A DNA stretch of 64,000 bases, from NCBI GenBank assembly GCA_026874595.1, contig CM049311.1, positions 69,667,453 to 69,731,452 on the forward strand. The letters are read 5' to 3'. The translations under genes were made by a program, and so were the position numbers. This DNA comes from Sipunculus nudus. Lineage: Eukaryota; Annelida; Sipuncula; Golfingiida; Sipunculidae. A model generated the notes under the pieces. It did no database searches and was not told the origin of the DNA. It worked only from the letters and a program-made list of their open reading frames with translations. This document shows positions 61,301 to 64,000 of this stretch, in pieces. The stretch's first letter is position 1. Every line of letters starts with the position of its first letter.

Positions 61301-63555
61301 CCATATCCTTCAAGCTATAGGTCTCTGAAGTATCCCTCAGAATAATGGACAATTTGATACAAAAGCTGAAGTATCTGAACAACTAATACGGAGATCATCA
61401 TGATTCTTTGCATGGATATTGACCGTTAAGTGTTTTTAGCTCAGCTGACTGTAAGTCATCTGAAGTATCCCTCAGAATAATGGACAATTTGATACAAAAG
61501 CTCAAGTATCTAAACAACTATTGCAGTGATCACCATGATTCCTTGCATGGATATTGATCATGGAATGTGTCATCAGTTTCTGCAGTATGGTGGCGCCACC
61601 TGTATTTTTTTTTATTTTTACGAATTTTTTTCTCTATTTTTGAGACCTCATAAGATGCGGTCATCTGTTTACATGGCACAAATCGTAACAACTGGACCTA
61701 GAATCTTCTCTCTTGACATGCTGAGAGGCCCATGAAAAGTTTCCTTAAAAACTTGAAATTAGGTCTCTGTTACCCATAACCTCTGAGCTATGGGGCTCCG
61801 AAGTACCCCCCAGAATAATGGAAAATTTGATACAAAAGTTCAAGTATCTGAACAATTATTATATTGATCACCATGATTCTTTGCATGGATATTGATCTTG
61901 AAATGTTTCATCAGTTTCTGCATTCTGGTGGAGCCACCTGTATTTTTTCAATTTTTAGCTCAGCTGACTGAAAGTCATCTGAGCTGTAGGGATCACCTTT
62001 TGTCCGTCGTCCGTCCGGCCATCCAGGCGTCTGTCTGTTAACAGGGCACAAATTGTAACCGCTAGACCGGGAATCTTCTTACTTGAAATCCTGGGAGGTC
62101 TATGGAAATTCTCCTTTTAAACCTGAAATTAGGTCACTGTGACCTATATTCTTCGAGCTATGGGGTTCTGAAGTACCCCCCAGAATAATGCAAAATTTAA
62201 TACAAAAGCTCAAGTATCTGAACAACTAATGCATTAATCACCATGATTCTTTGCATGGATATTGATCATGGAGTGTTTCATCAATTTCTGGAGATTGGTG
62301 GCGCCACCTATATTTTTTTTTTATTTTTTACGATTTTTTTTCTCTACTTTTGTGATCTTTAAACATTTGGTCATCTGTAAACAGGGCACAAATCATAATG
62401 ACTGGACCTAGAATCTTCTGTCCTCACCTCCAGGGAAGCCCATAAAAGGTCTACATGGAAACCCGAAATAAGGTCCCTGTTACCCATATTCTGTGAGCCA
62501 TGGGGCTCTGAAGTACCCCCCAGAATAAAGATTTGGTCATATATTAACAGGGCACAAATCATAATGACTGGACCTAGAATCTTCTGTCCTCACCTCCAGG
62601 GAAGCCCATAAAAGGTCTACATGGAAACCCGAAATAAGGTCCCTGTTACCCATATCCTTCATGCTCTGGGGCTCCGAAGTACTCCTCAGAATAAAGATTT
62701 GGTCATCTGTTAACAGAGCACAAATTATAATGACTTGACCTAGAATCTCCTTTCTTGATATGCTGGGAGGCCCCTGAAAAGTCTCCTTGTGCACCTGAAA
62801 TTACATCTCTGTTACCCATATCCTTCATCCTATGCGGCTTTGAAATACCCCCCAGAATAAACATTTGGATTTGTTAACAGGGCACAAATCATAATAACTG
62901 GACCTAGAATTTCATTTTTTGACATGCTGGGAGACCCCTGAAAAGTCATCTTGTAAACCTTGAAAATAGGTGTCTGTTACCCATATCCTTCATGCTACAG
63001 AGCTCCATAGTACCCCAATGAATATTGGATGGTTTTATACAAAAGGTCAAGTTTGGAAAAAGTATTTCAAATTCAAATTTGACATTCAGATGATAAAATT
63101 ACTTTTGTCAATGTCTTCCTGGTCAGCTGAGCGTCATGACCCCTGGGTCACTTGTTAATACTCCTCTCAAAGTTTGTTGAAACAGTCAGGGGTTTTGTAT
63201 AACGTTTGGTTTAACACTTTATATTCCTTTGTTATATTGTGTTTATGGTGCAATTTTCAAGCGTATATTGAAAACGAATACATTCATAGGTTCTATGTGG
63301 TTCTAAGGACTGTATTGTATTTTTTTTACACATAGTTATTTTAATCAGGTTTTGTGGACCTGTGTGTCTTGCAGATTAACAACAAAGACGTAACGAGGGC
63401 TTCCCATGAGCACACAGTGGGTATGATCAAACAGTCCGGTGACACCCTGGCCATGAAGGTCGTCACCGTCCAGAAGGCCCGAGTGACTGAGAGAGAAAAC
63501 AAGATCATGAGTGTCCATATGGATGGTACCCGGACCCTCCCACTGAAGAAGAAAG
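11698..63555 (+). CDS. Shank: SHANK/ProSAP multidomain scaffold gene (3'-partial, 17-18 coding exons)
   Basis: This entry spans the whole coding region. SHANK proteins are scaffolds of excitatory postsynapses and other actin-rich junctions. They bind Rap/Ras and alpha-fodrin through the N-terminal SPN-ANK module, GKAP/SAPAP through PDZ, and Homer, cortactin and SAM partners further downstream. Joined exons give SPN (about residues 28-130), ankyrin repeats (134-360), linker, SH3 (478-533) and PDZ (566-662), numbered without cassette exons. The order and the exact junction residues match the SHANK family throughout. All introns are GT-AG and the phases are consistent. Joined codons: 11698-11826, 16252-16323, 16798-16923, 29722-29793, 30465-30573, 31029-31180, 31787-31954, 33455-33571, 34016-34160, 34767-35033, (36244-36309), 37981-38133, 40918-41019, 41872-41938, (44778-46469), 52988-53061, 56751-56884, 63375-63555. 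The proline-rich tail and SAM domain are not in the window. Which vertebrate paralogue (1, 2 or 3) is closest is not meaningful for a probable invertebrate single-copy gene. Confidence 0.95.
11860..12240 (+). repeat. degenerate tandem repeat with GGAAATTCC palindromes
   Basis: Loosely repeated blocks of the type GGAAATTCCATATGCTT / CCACATGCTTCT recur at roughly 50-60-nt intervals. Intact GGAAATTCC occurs at 11867, 11985 and 12096, and a GGACATTCC variant occurs near 12047. The array begins about 40 nt after the exon 1 donor. The two open frames that run through it on the + strand continue from exon 1 in wrong or read-through frames and are not genes. Confidence 0.6.
14330..14375 (+). repeat. 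GA/G-rich microsatellite
   Basis: AGAGAGAGAG passes into a G-rich stretch and back to GAGAGAGA. It is a polypurine tract on the sense strand of the gene. Confidence 0.85.
14788..14812 (+). other. G-rich tract with quadruplex motif (sense strand)
   Basis: Four or more G-runs of at least three are separated by one to three bases (GGGGAGGGGGGTGGGAGGGGG). This satisfies the usual G3+N1-7 quadruplex rule and would be carried on the pre-mRNA of intron 1. Confidence 0.7.
16252..16323 (+). CDS. Shank: Shank coding exon 2 (SPN domain)
   Basis: The acceptor TGTTGCAG ends at 16251 and the donor GTAATT starts at 16324. The exon is 72 nt, phase 0 to 0, and encodes 24 residues (44-67) beginning KCLQFRSDATVWVAKQQ. 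It aligns with TKCLRLDPTAPVWAAKQRVL of vertebrate SHANK3. Lys44, its first residue, corresponds to SHANK3 Lys22, the second Rap1-contacting basic residue. It continues the Ubl-like fold of the SPN domain directly from exon 1. Confidence 0.95.
16324..16797 (+). other. Shank intron 2
   Basis: A 474-nt AT-rich intron with nothing distinctive in it. It ends in TCTCACAG. Confidence 0.85.
16798..16923 (+). CDS. Shank: Shank coding exon 3 (SPN domain)
   Basis: The exon is 126 nt, phase 0 to 0, and encodes residues 68-109. The segments LKDGLNYGLYCPP, GKAGKFLEEERPLHDYP and GPIGFLE match LQDALNYGLFQPP, GRAGKFLDEERLLQEYP and PLPYLE of SHANK3. These form the highly conserved centre of the SPN domain, the hydrophobic core of the Ubl-like fold that packs against the ankyrin block. 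Acceptor TCTCACAG, donor GTAAGG. Confidence 0.96.
17266..17345 (+). mobile_element. degenerate tRNA-derived SINE head
   Basis: Box A-like GTTGGTTTAGTGGAGAG is followed by box B-like CAGGGATTTTACTCCC at tRNA spacing. Acceptor stems are not evident, so it is best read as a decayed SINE head. Confidence 0.35.
18510..19310 (+). repeat. dispersed repeat, copy A
   Basis: Long stretches are recognisably similar to 26310-26755. Shared blocks include AAAGGTGGCTATTCATCTACC, TCTAAGGTGGTTGGTTGCAT, ATTTTCTGGCCTATTTT and AGGGATAATCCTTAGTT. Copy A carries extra internal sequence, including the 18727-18845 duplication. No terminal repeats or coding capacity are seen, and the class is unknown. Confidence 0.6.
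18727..18845 (+). repeat. local tandem duplication
   Basis: Two adjacent copies share ATGACATGTGGAGAC, CATCTTCAGGGGA and ACTAAAACA. The unit is about 55-60 nt, and the second copy carries a small insertion. Confidence 0.75.
26310..26755 (+). repeat. dispersed repeat, copy B
   Basis: Counterpart of 18510-19310 in the same orientation. It carries AAAGGTGCCCATTCACCTACC, CCTAAGGTGGTAGGTTGCAT, ATTTTCTGGCCTATTTT and AGGGATTACCTTTAGTT. It is more compact than copy A. The two copies are diverged, so the duplication is old or reflects two independent insertions of one family. Confidence 0.6.
26937..29382 (+). mobile_element. pearl/Helitron-like non-autonomous element A
   Basis: The head begins TTTTAGCTCAGCTGAC and continues through a GC-rich CCGGCCGT stretch and GGGCACAAATCGTAACC. 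The tail is CAGCTGAGCGTCATGACCCA followed by TGGGTCACTTGTT. Head and tail motifs recur in element B at 59126-63156. The tail contains a perfect 14-nt palindrome, TGACCCATGGGTCA, six bases before the inferred end. The core contains tandem units of about 136-146 nt (27150-27750) rich in AGGTCA, and a pair of diverged units near 28650-28890. No protein is encoded. Similarity to bivalve pearl elements, which also carry tandem-repeat cores, is from memory. The class assignment is tentative. Confidence 0.6.
27150..27750 (+). repeat. tandem 136-146-nt units with AGGTCA direct repeats
   Basis: At least four units share CAAACCTTC.ATCTTTCACATA, CTCACCTACCAA, GATTTTGAGGTCA and AAAGGTCAAGGTCACA. The AGGTCA-A-AGGTCA core recurs at 27287, 27433 and 27568, and a degenerate version occurs at 27705, which sets the unit length. 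Confidence 0.75.
29722..29793 (+). CDS. Shank: Shank coding exon 4 (SPN C-terminus / linker to ankyrin repeats)
   Basis: The exon is 72 nt, phase 0 to 0, with acceptor TTCTTTTCAG and donor GTAGGT. It encodes residues 110-133. FKYKRRVYKL and the terminal KQLHTK match FRYKRRVYAQ and AKLHTK of SHANK3. The basic KYKRRVY strand closes the SPN fold, and the helix ending LHTK leads into the first ankyrin repeat. Confidence 0.96.
29794..30464 (+). other. Shank intron 4
   Basis: A 671-nt intron. It carries a G-rich tract at about 29946-29980 (runs of four to six G separated by single T, a sense-strand quadruplex candidate). Nothing else is distinctive. Confidence 0.85.
30465..30573 (+). CDS. Shank: Shank coding exon 5 (ankyrin repeat 1)
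   Basis: The exon is 109 nt, phase 0 to 1, with acceptor GTTTCTAG and donor GTTAGT. It encodes residues 134-169 plus the first base of a Glu codon. ANVRHFMECVRAGD, followed by GLDPNLFEKETG, matches ANLKKFMDYVQ and GLDPNFHDPDSG of SHANK3. This is the first ankyrin helix pair and its beta-hairpin. Confidence 0.95.
30730..30801 (+). repeat. (TA)n microsatellite
   Basis: Uninterrupted TA dinucleotides, about 36 units. The tract is self-complementary and could form a hairpin or cruciform. Confidence 0.95.
30976..31006 (+). repeat. AATATAT heptamer repeat
   Basis: About four tandem AATATAT units end roughly 20 nt before the exon 6 acceptor, leaving TGTCTTGTCTTCATATACAG as the splice signal. Confidence 0.85.
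31029..31180 (+). CDS. Shank: Shank coding exon 6 (ankyrin repeats 2-3)
   Basis: The exon is 152 nt, phase 1 to 0. The G of exon 5 plus AG here makes Glu170, giving ETPLTIAATMGRARS, then LTLVSGGAHIDFRSRDG and LTPVHKAAKKGNMEALK. These fit canonical ankyrin positions (TPL, AA, GA, DG) and match CPLSLAA, GGAHLDFRTRDG and LTAVHCA of SHANK3. Donor GTCAGC is weaker than its neighbours. Confidence 0.96.
31181..31786 (+). other. Shank intron 6
   Basis: A 606-nt AT-rich intron. No repeat or gene is recognised. The minus-strand open frame at 31118-31378 overlaps exon 6 and is a shadow. Confidence 0.85.
31787..31954 (+). CDS. Shank: Shank coding exon 7 (ankyrin repeats 3-5)
   Basis: The exon is 168 nt, phase 0 to 0, and encodes residues 221-276. 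TLLDLGASPNYKDSRGITPLY is nearly identical to TLLDLGASPDYKDSRGLTPLY of SHANK3. VVELLLHDHAVIGATDDRGW and ETHQ follow, matching CELLLHDHAQLG.TDENGW and EIHQ. This is the best conserved part of the ankyrin block. Acceptor TTTTTGCAG, donor GTATGT. Confidence 0.97.
31955..33454 (+). other. Shank intron 7 containing a 27-copy minisatellite
   Basis: A 1500-nt intron. More than half (32569-33441) is tandem repeat that extends to within 13 nt of the acceptor. A short G-rich stretch lies at 32367-32386. Confidence 0.9.
32569..33441 (+). repeat. minisatellite, ~32-nt unit, about 27 copies
   Basis: The unit is approximately GTATCAGTGATGTAAAATATGACTTTTATCAT with variants (AACAG/TATCAG, ATATGAC/GTATGAC, three or four T). 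I count 27 GATGT cores in 873 nt. Triplets of units at about 32733-32828 and 32829-32920 repeat the same variant order, which suggests amplification of three-unit blocks. The last unit runs directly into the polypyrimidine tract and AG of exon 8. Confidence 0.95.
33455..33571 (+). CDS. Shank: Shank coding exon 8 (ankyrin repeats 5-6)
   Basis: The exon is 117 nt, phase 0 to 0, and encodes residues 277-315. VCKYGRVQHLEHLLFYGANM matches ACRFGHVQHLEHLLFYGADM of SHANK3, and NSSGNTPLHVCAVENQ matches NASGNTALHICALYNQ. The acceptor (CTTTTTTTCTTCTCCAG) is formed at the end of the upstream minisatellite. Donor GTATCT. Confidence 0.96.
33572..34015 (+). other. Shank intron 8
   Basis: A 444-nt AT-rich intron with nothing distinctive. 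It ends in TTCATTATAG. Confidence 0.85.
34016..34160 (+). CDS. Shank: Shank coding exon 9 (last ankyrin repeats)
   Basis: The exon is 145 nt, phase 0 to 1, and encodes residues 316-363. ESCARVLLFRGADKTIQNF is nearly identical to ESCARVLLFRGANKDVRNY of SHANK3, and ALIAGNHELARIIEKH matches AIIAGNFELAEVIKTH. The trailing G pairs with TG of exon 10 to give Val364. Donor GTCAGT. Confidence 0.96.
34161..34766 (+). other. Shank intron 9
   Basis: A 606-nt intron with an unbroken poly-G run at about 34242-34263. Otherwise AT-rich, with no gene recognised. Confidence 0.85.
34767..35033 (+). CDS. Shank: Shank coding exon 10 (post-ankyrin basic/Ser-rich linker)
   Basis: The exon is 267 nt, phase 1 to 1, and encodes residues 364-452. 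It opens VPFQEVPKYNEKRRG, matching VPFRETPSYAKRRR of SHANK3, then becomes low-complexity and phosphorylatable: LVRSRSDPRLNENL, ALPHFRSNDNLMDD and SPRSTSISSAGSG. The R-S-x-x-N-L type motif resembles QRSASDINL of vertebrate SHANKs. Acceptor TTTCTTTACAG, donor GTAAGA. The open frame starts upstream in the intron, but the family match begins exactly at the acceptor. Confidence 0.93.
35034..37980 (+). other. Shank intron 10 (contains a candidate cassette exon)
   Basis: A 2947-nt AT-rich interval between exon 10 and the SH3 exon. The only exon-like island is 36244-36309. A second acceptor-like site near 36088 leads to a stop after 17 codons without a donor and was rejected. No repeats were recognised. 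Confidence 0.75.
36244..36309 (+). CDS. Shank: candidate 22-codon cassette exon (Shank exon 11)
   Basis: Sixty-six nt lie between ATCACCCACCAG and the good donor GTAAGA. The segment is phase 1 to 1, so it can be included or skipped without changing the frame. With the preceding G it reads GGLPPSLLRKMRCYSYCSGN and continues AD, joining to Glu of exon 12. It is Cys/Arg-rich and I recognise no domain. Local base composition is richer in G+C than the flanks. The acceptor has a weak pyrimidine tract. Transcript evidence is lacking, so this is probable but unproven. Confidence 0.5.
37981..38133 (+). CDS. Shank: Shank coding exon 12 (SH3 N-terminal half)
   Basis: The exon is 153 nt, phase 1 to 1, with acceptor GTCGTCTACAG and donor GTGGCC (weak). 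It encodes residues 453-503: a lead-in EAIYESLLDFSNKAPVKRLY, then MFVCVRSFDPQEVGDLRLNK and GDVVE. This corresponds to FMAVKSYQAQAEGEISLSKGE of vertebrate SHANK. The ALYDY-type motif is degenerate (VRSFDP), as is typical of this atypical SH3, in which several ligand-binding aromatics are missing. The SH3 fold is completed by exon 13. Confidence 0.94.
38134..40917 (+). other. Shank intron 12
   Basis: A 2784-nt AT-rich intron. The frame of exon 12 stays open to 38363, but the sequence after 38133 no longer resembles SH3. Open frames of up to 101 codons near 39086-39391 show no family and no splice logic. No repeats were recognised. Confidence 0.8.
40918..41019 (+). CDS. Shank: Shank coding exon 13 (SH3 C-terminal half)
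   Basis: The exon is 102 nt, phase 1 to 1. After G from exon 12, TT completes Val504, giving VLSVGEQGFWEGRVGNKEGW and FPSNHVQEVKMSRQ. This matches VLSIGEGGFWEGQVKGRVGW and FPSDCLEEV of vertebrate SHANK. The single W of the FWEG strand and the GWFPSN 3-10 helix region are intact. Acceptor TTCCTTTCTAG, donor GTAAGTAA (excellent). The open frame that ends at the nearby TAA is simply the donor read through. Confidence 0.96.
41020..41871 (+). other. Shank intron 13
   Basis: An 852-nt AT-rich intron with nothing distinctive. It ends in a strong CTTTTTTTCAG acceptor. Confidence 0.85.
41872..41938 (+). CDS. Shank: Shank coding exon 14 (short SH3-PDZ connector)
   Basis: The exon is 67 nt, phase 1 to 2, with donor GTAAGC. 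It encodes Asn538 (completed here) and 21 further codons: SSDKDDILIKRDTLTAIASG followed by T, then the first two bases of a codon. Its phase-2 end can join either the giant exon 15 (codon AG+G, Arg, then Met) or directly the PDZ exon at 52988 (AG+G, Arg, then EYAPRTVV). Both joins keep the frame, which makes exon 15 skippable. Confidence 0.85.
42068..42115 (+). other. G-rich quadruplex-type tract (sense strand)
   Basis: Four runs of five or six G are separated by two to five bases, between GAGA stretches. It is a strong G3+N1-7 match on the pre-mRNA strand of intron 14. Confidence 0.75.
42474..42600 (+). mobile_element. possible remnant of a CAGTG-AACCT inverted-repeat element
   Basis: It starts CAGTGAAACCTCCCAATTAC, like the ends of the short elements at 56916 and 57496. 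The matching 3' terminal inverted repeat was not found, so this is a fragment or a chance resemblance. Confidence 0.3.
44778..46469 (+). CDS. Shank: Shank exon 15: 1692-nt symmetric exon, 564-codon disordered linker
   Basis: The acceptor CCTTCAG precedes 44778 and the donor GTATGT starts at 46470. The length is exactly 564 codons, phase 2 to 2. Joined to exon 14 it reads ...ASGT-R-MSSPRHSK, and to exon 16 ...VSPQPQ-EYAPRTVVLQ. The encoded sequence is rich in Pro, Ser, Gln and basic residues, with no predicted fold. Features seen: a polyproline stretch PIPRRPAPPPPK, Ser/basic clusters (LVRSKSQAHSAAD, SPSVSDMSFKKR), a DSGVAS sequence at 45466-45483, Gln/Pro-rich sequence in the middle, NFRSDPNL near the end, and five 11-residue PPKP repeats at the 3' end. 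The Met at its first full codon could also be an alternative start. The frame stays open past the donor to 46764. Confidence 0.88.
46276..46455 (+). repeat. coding 33-nt (11-aa) proline repeat, five units
   Basis: Units of the type VDPPKPAVFAQ occur in tandem: VDPSKGEVVAQ, VNPPRPAVVRQ, VDPPKPTIFAQ, ADPPKPAVFAH and the partial VDPPKPV. The DNA units are similar as well (GTGGATCCTCCTAAACCAGC), which points to recent duplication. They sit at the 3' edge of exon 15, ending about 15 nt before the donor. Confidence 0.92.
50625..50701 (+). mobile_element. tRNA-derived SINE head (tRNA-Ser-like)
   Basis: Box A-like ATAGCCAAGTAGTTAAGACA and box B-like GGGTTCAGTTCC occur at normal tRNA spacing, followed by an A-rich stretch (AAAAGAAAAATAG). 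The 5' half resembles class II tRNAs, but acceptor pairing is poor. It lies about 35 nt before a second tRNA-like head. Confidence 0.5.
50735..50990 (+). mobile_element. tRNA-derived SINE with GTTTCCTCCACC core
   Basis: The head has a degenerate box A and a clear box B (CAGGTTCAATCCCCCACTTG). Downstream, TTTTCTCTAAATTTTGTGGT followed by TTCCTCCACC resembles the conserved central domain of several ancient animal SINE families (Nin-type, as I remember it). No poly-A tail or target-site duplication is obvious, so the 3' end is approximate. Confidence 0.5.
52988..53061 (+). CDS. Shank: Shank coding exon 16 (PDZ start, carboxylate-binding loop)
   Basis: The exon is 74 nt, phase 2 to 1, with acceptor TCTTCTTCCAG and donor GTGAGT. 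It encodes REYAPRTVVLQ and GKGGFGFVLRGAK, matching VAVLQKRDHEGFGFVLRGAK of vertebrate SHANK. GFGF is the PDZ carboxylate-binding loop, and VLRGAK is the second strand that pairs with the ligand C-terminus. The final T joins CC of exon 17 to give Ser. The first residue after the junction is Arg when exon 15 is skipped and Gln when it is included. Confidence 0.96.
53182..53465 (+). repeat. minisatellite, ~30-nt unit, about 10 copies
   Basis: The unit TGGCTCTGACAAGAATCAGT followed by GATAACTAA varies in its tail (ATGATTACCAA, GATAACTAA). Copies differ by a 2-3-nt indel. It begins about 120 nt after the exon 16 donor. Confidence 0.92.
55249..55320 (+). repeat. (CT)n microsatellite
   Basis: CT dinucleotides with occasional TTTCT, CGCT and TGTCT interruptions. 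It is a polypyrimidine tract on the sense strand. Open frames across it on both strands are translation artefacts. Confidence 0.92.
56751..56884 (+). CDS. Shank: Shank coding exon 17 (PDZ middle)
   Basis: The exon is 134 nt, phase 1 to 0, with acceptor CTAACTTGCAG and donor GTGAGC. It encodes SQDPRARILDFSPSAEFPAL, QYLDRVEKGSMADKAGLKPG and DFLLE, matching FTPTPAFPALQYLESVDVEG, VAWRAGLRTG and DFLIEV of vertebrate SHANK. The GLKPGD turn precedes the strand completed in exon 18. Charged residues after RAR replace the TPIEE segment of vertebrates. Confidence 0.97.
56916..57092 (+). mobile_element. short inverted-repeat element (MITE-like) 1
   Basis: It starts CACAGTGAAACCT and ends AGTTACCACTGTA. 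The reverse complement of the end is TACAGTGGTAACT, so the termini match imperfectly (ACAGTGNNANCT). The interior has two copies of AGGTGGTCTTAT. Ends of the CAGTG-AACCT type are reminiscent of Tc1/mariner-pogo-derived MITEs. No coding capacity. Confidence 0.5.
57496..57655 (+). mobile_element. short inverted-repeat element (MITE-like) 2
   Basis: It starts TACAGAGGAACCC and ends GGGTTCCACAGTA, whose reverse complement is TACTGTGGAACCC: 11 of 13 positions match. Length is 160 nt, with TA at both edges as expected for TA-targeting transposons. The interior shares ACCACCTCAGGGACTG with a similar block in element 1 (ACCACCCATGGGACTG), so the two are one family. Confidence 0.6.
59126..63156 (+). 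mobile_element. pearl/Helitron-like element B with ~337-nt and ~166-nt tandem core
   Basis: The head is TTTTTAGCTCAGCTGACTGA with GTCCGTCTGTCC repeats. The tail is GTCAGCTGAGCGTCATGACC then CCTGGGTCACTTGTT, with stem TGACCC/GGGTCA around a two-base loop. The same head and tail delimit element A. The core is a tandem array anchored on GGCACAAATCGTAA: anchors at 59221, 59560, 59895, 60228, 60574, 60911 and 61667 and, at the 3' end, 62377, 62543, 62709 and 62873. Two further heads occur at 61434 (truncated) and 61953, so the array is nested or rearranged. No protein is encoded. Confidence 0.62.
62131..62145. promoter_or_regulatory. perfect palindromic AGGTCAnnnTGACCT site
   Basis: AGGTCACTGTGACCT is an exact consensus of the inverted-repeat-3 element bound by steroid/estrogen-type nuclear receptors. 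It lies within the third head-derived unit of mobile element B. The equivalent position in element A (27134-27148) reads AGGTCACTGCGACCT, one base off. Whether it is used is unknown. Confidence 0.4.
63375..63555 (+). CDS. Shank: Shank coding exon 18 (PDZ end and start of the proline-rich tail)
   Basis: The exon is 181 nt, phase 0 to 1, with acceptor TGTGTGTCTTGCAG and donor GTGAAC. INNKDVTRASHEHTVGMIKQ then SGDTLAMKVVTV matches VNGVNVVKVGHKQVVALIRQ and GGNRLVMKVVSV of SHANK3. His640 is the alpha-B1 histidine of class I PDZ domains, which select S/T-x-hydrophobic C-termini such as those of GKAP. After the fold comes a basic stretch and TRTLPLKKK, the family position where the proline-rich region begins. 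Reading past the donor gives GEQN and a stop, which I regard as intron. The next exon is outside the window. Confidence 0.95.
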
Positions 63556-64000
63556 GTGAACAGAATTAGAATCTTGCTCATTGTGTACTAACCGTTACAT
63601 AAGTACAAATGTAGTCGCAGGCACTTGGTTGCTCAAAACACATTCTGTCAGAACCTCCCCCAGATGCTGCCCCCATCAGGCTTAGCCTGTATTATAAGAG
63701 AGGTATTTCAGTAGAAATTTTTGTTGGGGGAAAGTTATATTGATTTCTAGTCTTGGTTTGGTGATCAGTTTTGAATATTGAAAATTGGAGCGGGCTGTGC
63801 AGAGAAATGTTATTGTTGATTAAACCCATGGTTCCATTTTGATTTTCAATCAAAAAATTGATTTTGGCACTAAGTGAGGCAGCCAGGTAAATGGGGTAGG
63901 GCGGTCATATGCTGAGACCAGAATCAGTGGTCTTCAGTACAGCTGGTAACTACATGGGGGGGGGGGGGGGGGGGGGAGGGGATTGCATCCTGTTGTGTCC
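63556..64000 (+). other. Shank intron 18 (partial)
   Basis: Start of the intron after the last PDZ exon, cut by the window edge. It holds a poly-G run at about 63954-63978. No exon seen. Confidence 0.8.

Larger units (their letters stand above)
56885..63374 (+). other. Shank intron 17
   Basis: A 6490-nt intron. It carries two short inverted-repeat elements (56916-57092 and 57496-57655) and a 4-kb pearl-like array (59126-63156). The minus-strand open frames between 59744 and 62794 are translations of the array and resemble each other only for that reason. Confidence 0.85.

Noticed and set aside
59744-62794. Five similar minus-strand open frames that could look like a protein family
   Set aside because: They are translations of successive tandem units of mobile element B and share sequence only because the DNA repeats. 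None has a plausible domain.
63556-63569. In-frame GEQN and stop after the PDZ domain as a natural C-terminus
   Set aside because: A good donor (AAAG|GTGAAC) precedes it at the position where the family continues into its proline-rich region, so the stop is more likely intronic.

Overview
The window is one animal gene seen almost entirely as introns. It lies on the + strand and encodes a SHANK/ProSAP postsynaptic-type scaffold. Seventeen confident coding exons and one probable cassette exon can be joined by canonical GT-AG sites with consistent phases. They give, in order, an SPN (Ubl/FERM-F0-like) domain, an ankyrin-repeat block, a Ser/basic linker, an SH3 domain, a very large optional linker exon and a PDZ domain. 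The window ends inside the intron after the PDZ-terminal exon, so the proline-rich tail and the SAM domain expected of the family lie downstream. The shortest reading frame (both cassettes skipped) is 689 complete codons so far, and the longest (both included) is 1275.

The host is an animal with AT-rich introns of 0.4 to 13 kb. The invertebrate-like Shank sequence, together with intronic mobile elements that resemble the 'pearl'/Helitron-like tandem-repeat elements I know from bivalves, suggests a lophotrochozoan, most likely a mollusc. This is inference, not proof. No bacterial or viral gene and no intact transposase or reverse transcriptase was recognised, and no second host gene was found on either strand.

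Layout: 1-11670 is 5' non-coding DNA (upstream intron, 5' UTR or intergenic) with a candidate non-coding exon near 1946-1973. Positions 11671-16923 hold three exons for the SPN domain. A 12.8-kb intron follows, carrying a pearl-like element with AGGTCA-rich tandem units. Positions 29722-34160 hold the end of SPN and the ankyrin repeats in six compact exons; one of these introns contains a 27-copy minisatellite that runs straight into a splice acceptor. Positions 34767-41938 hold the linker, a 22-codon cassette and the SH3 exons. Positions 44778-46469 are a 1692-nt phase-neutral exon (564 codons) of disordered, Pro/Ser-rich sequence inserted between SH3 and PDZ. Positions 52988-63555 hold three PDZ exons, separated by a second minisatellite, two short inverted-repeat elements and a 4-kb pearl-like array.

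The most interesting points are the giant symmetric SH3-PDZ linker exon and its embedded motifs, the minisatellite that supplies the splice branch region of exon 8, and the intronic mobile-element family with a palindromic 3' terminus, a halving repeat period and nuclear-receptor-type half-sites, including one perfect palindromic AGGTCAnnnTGACCT.
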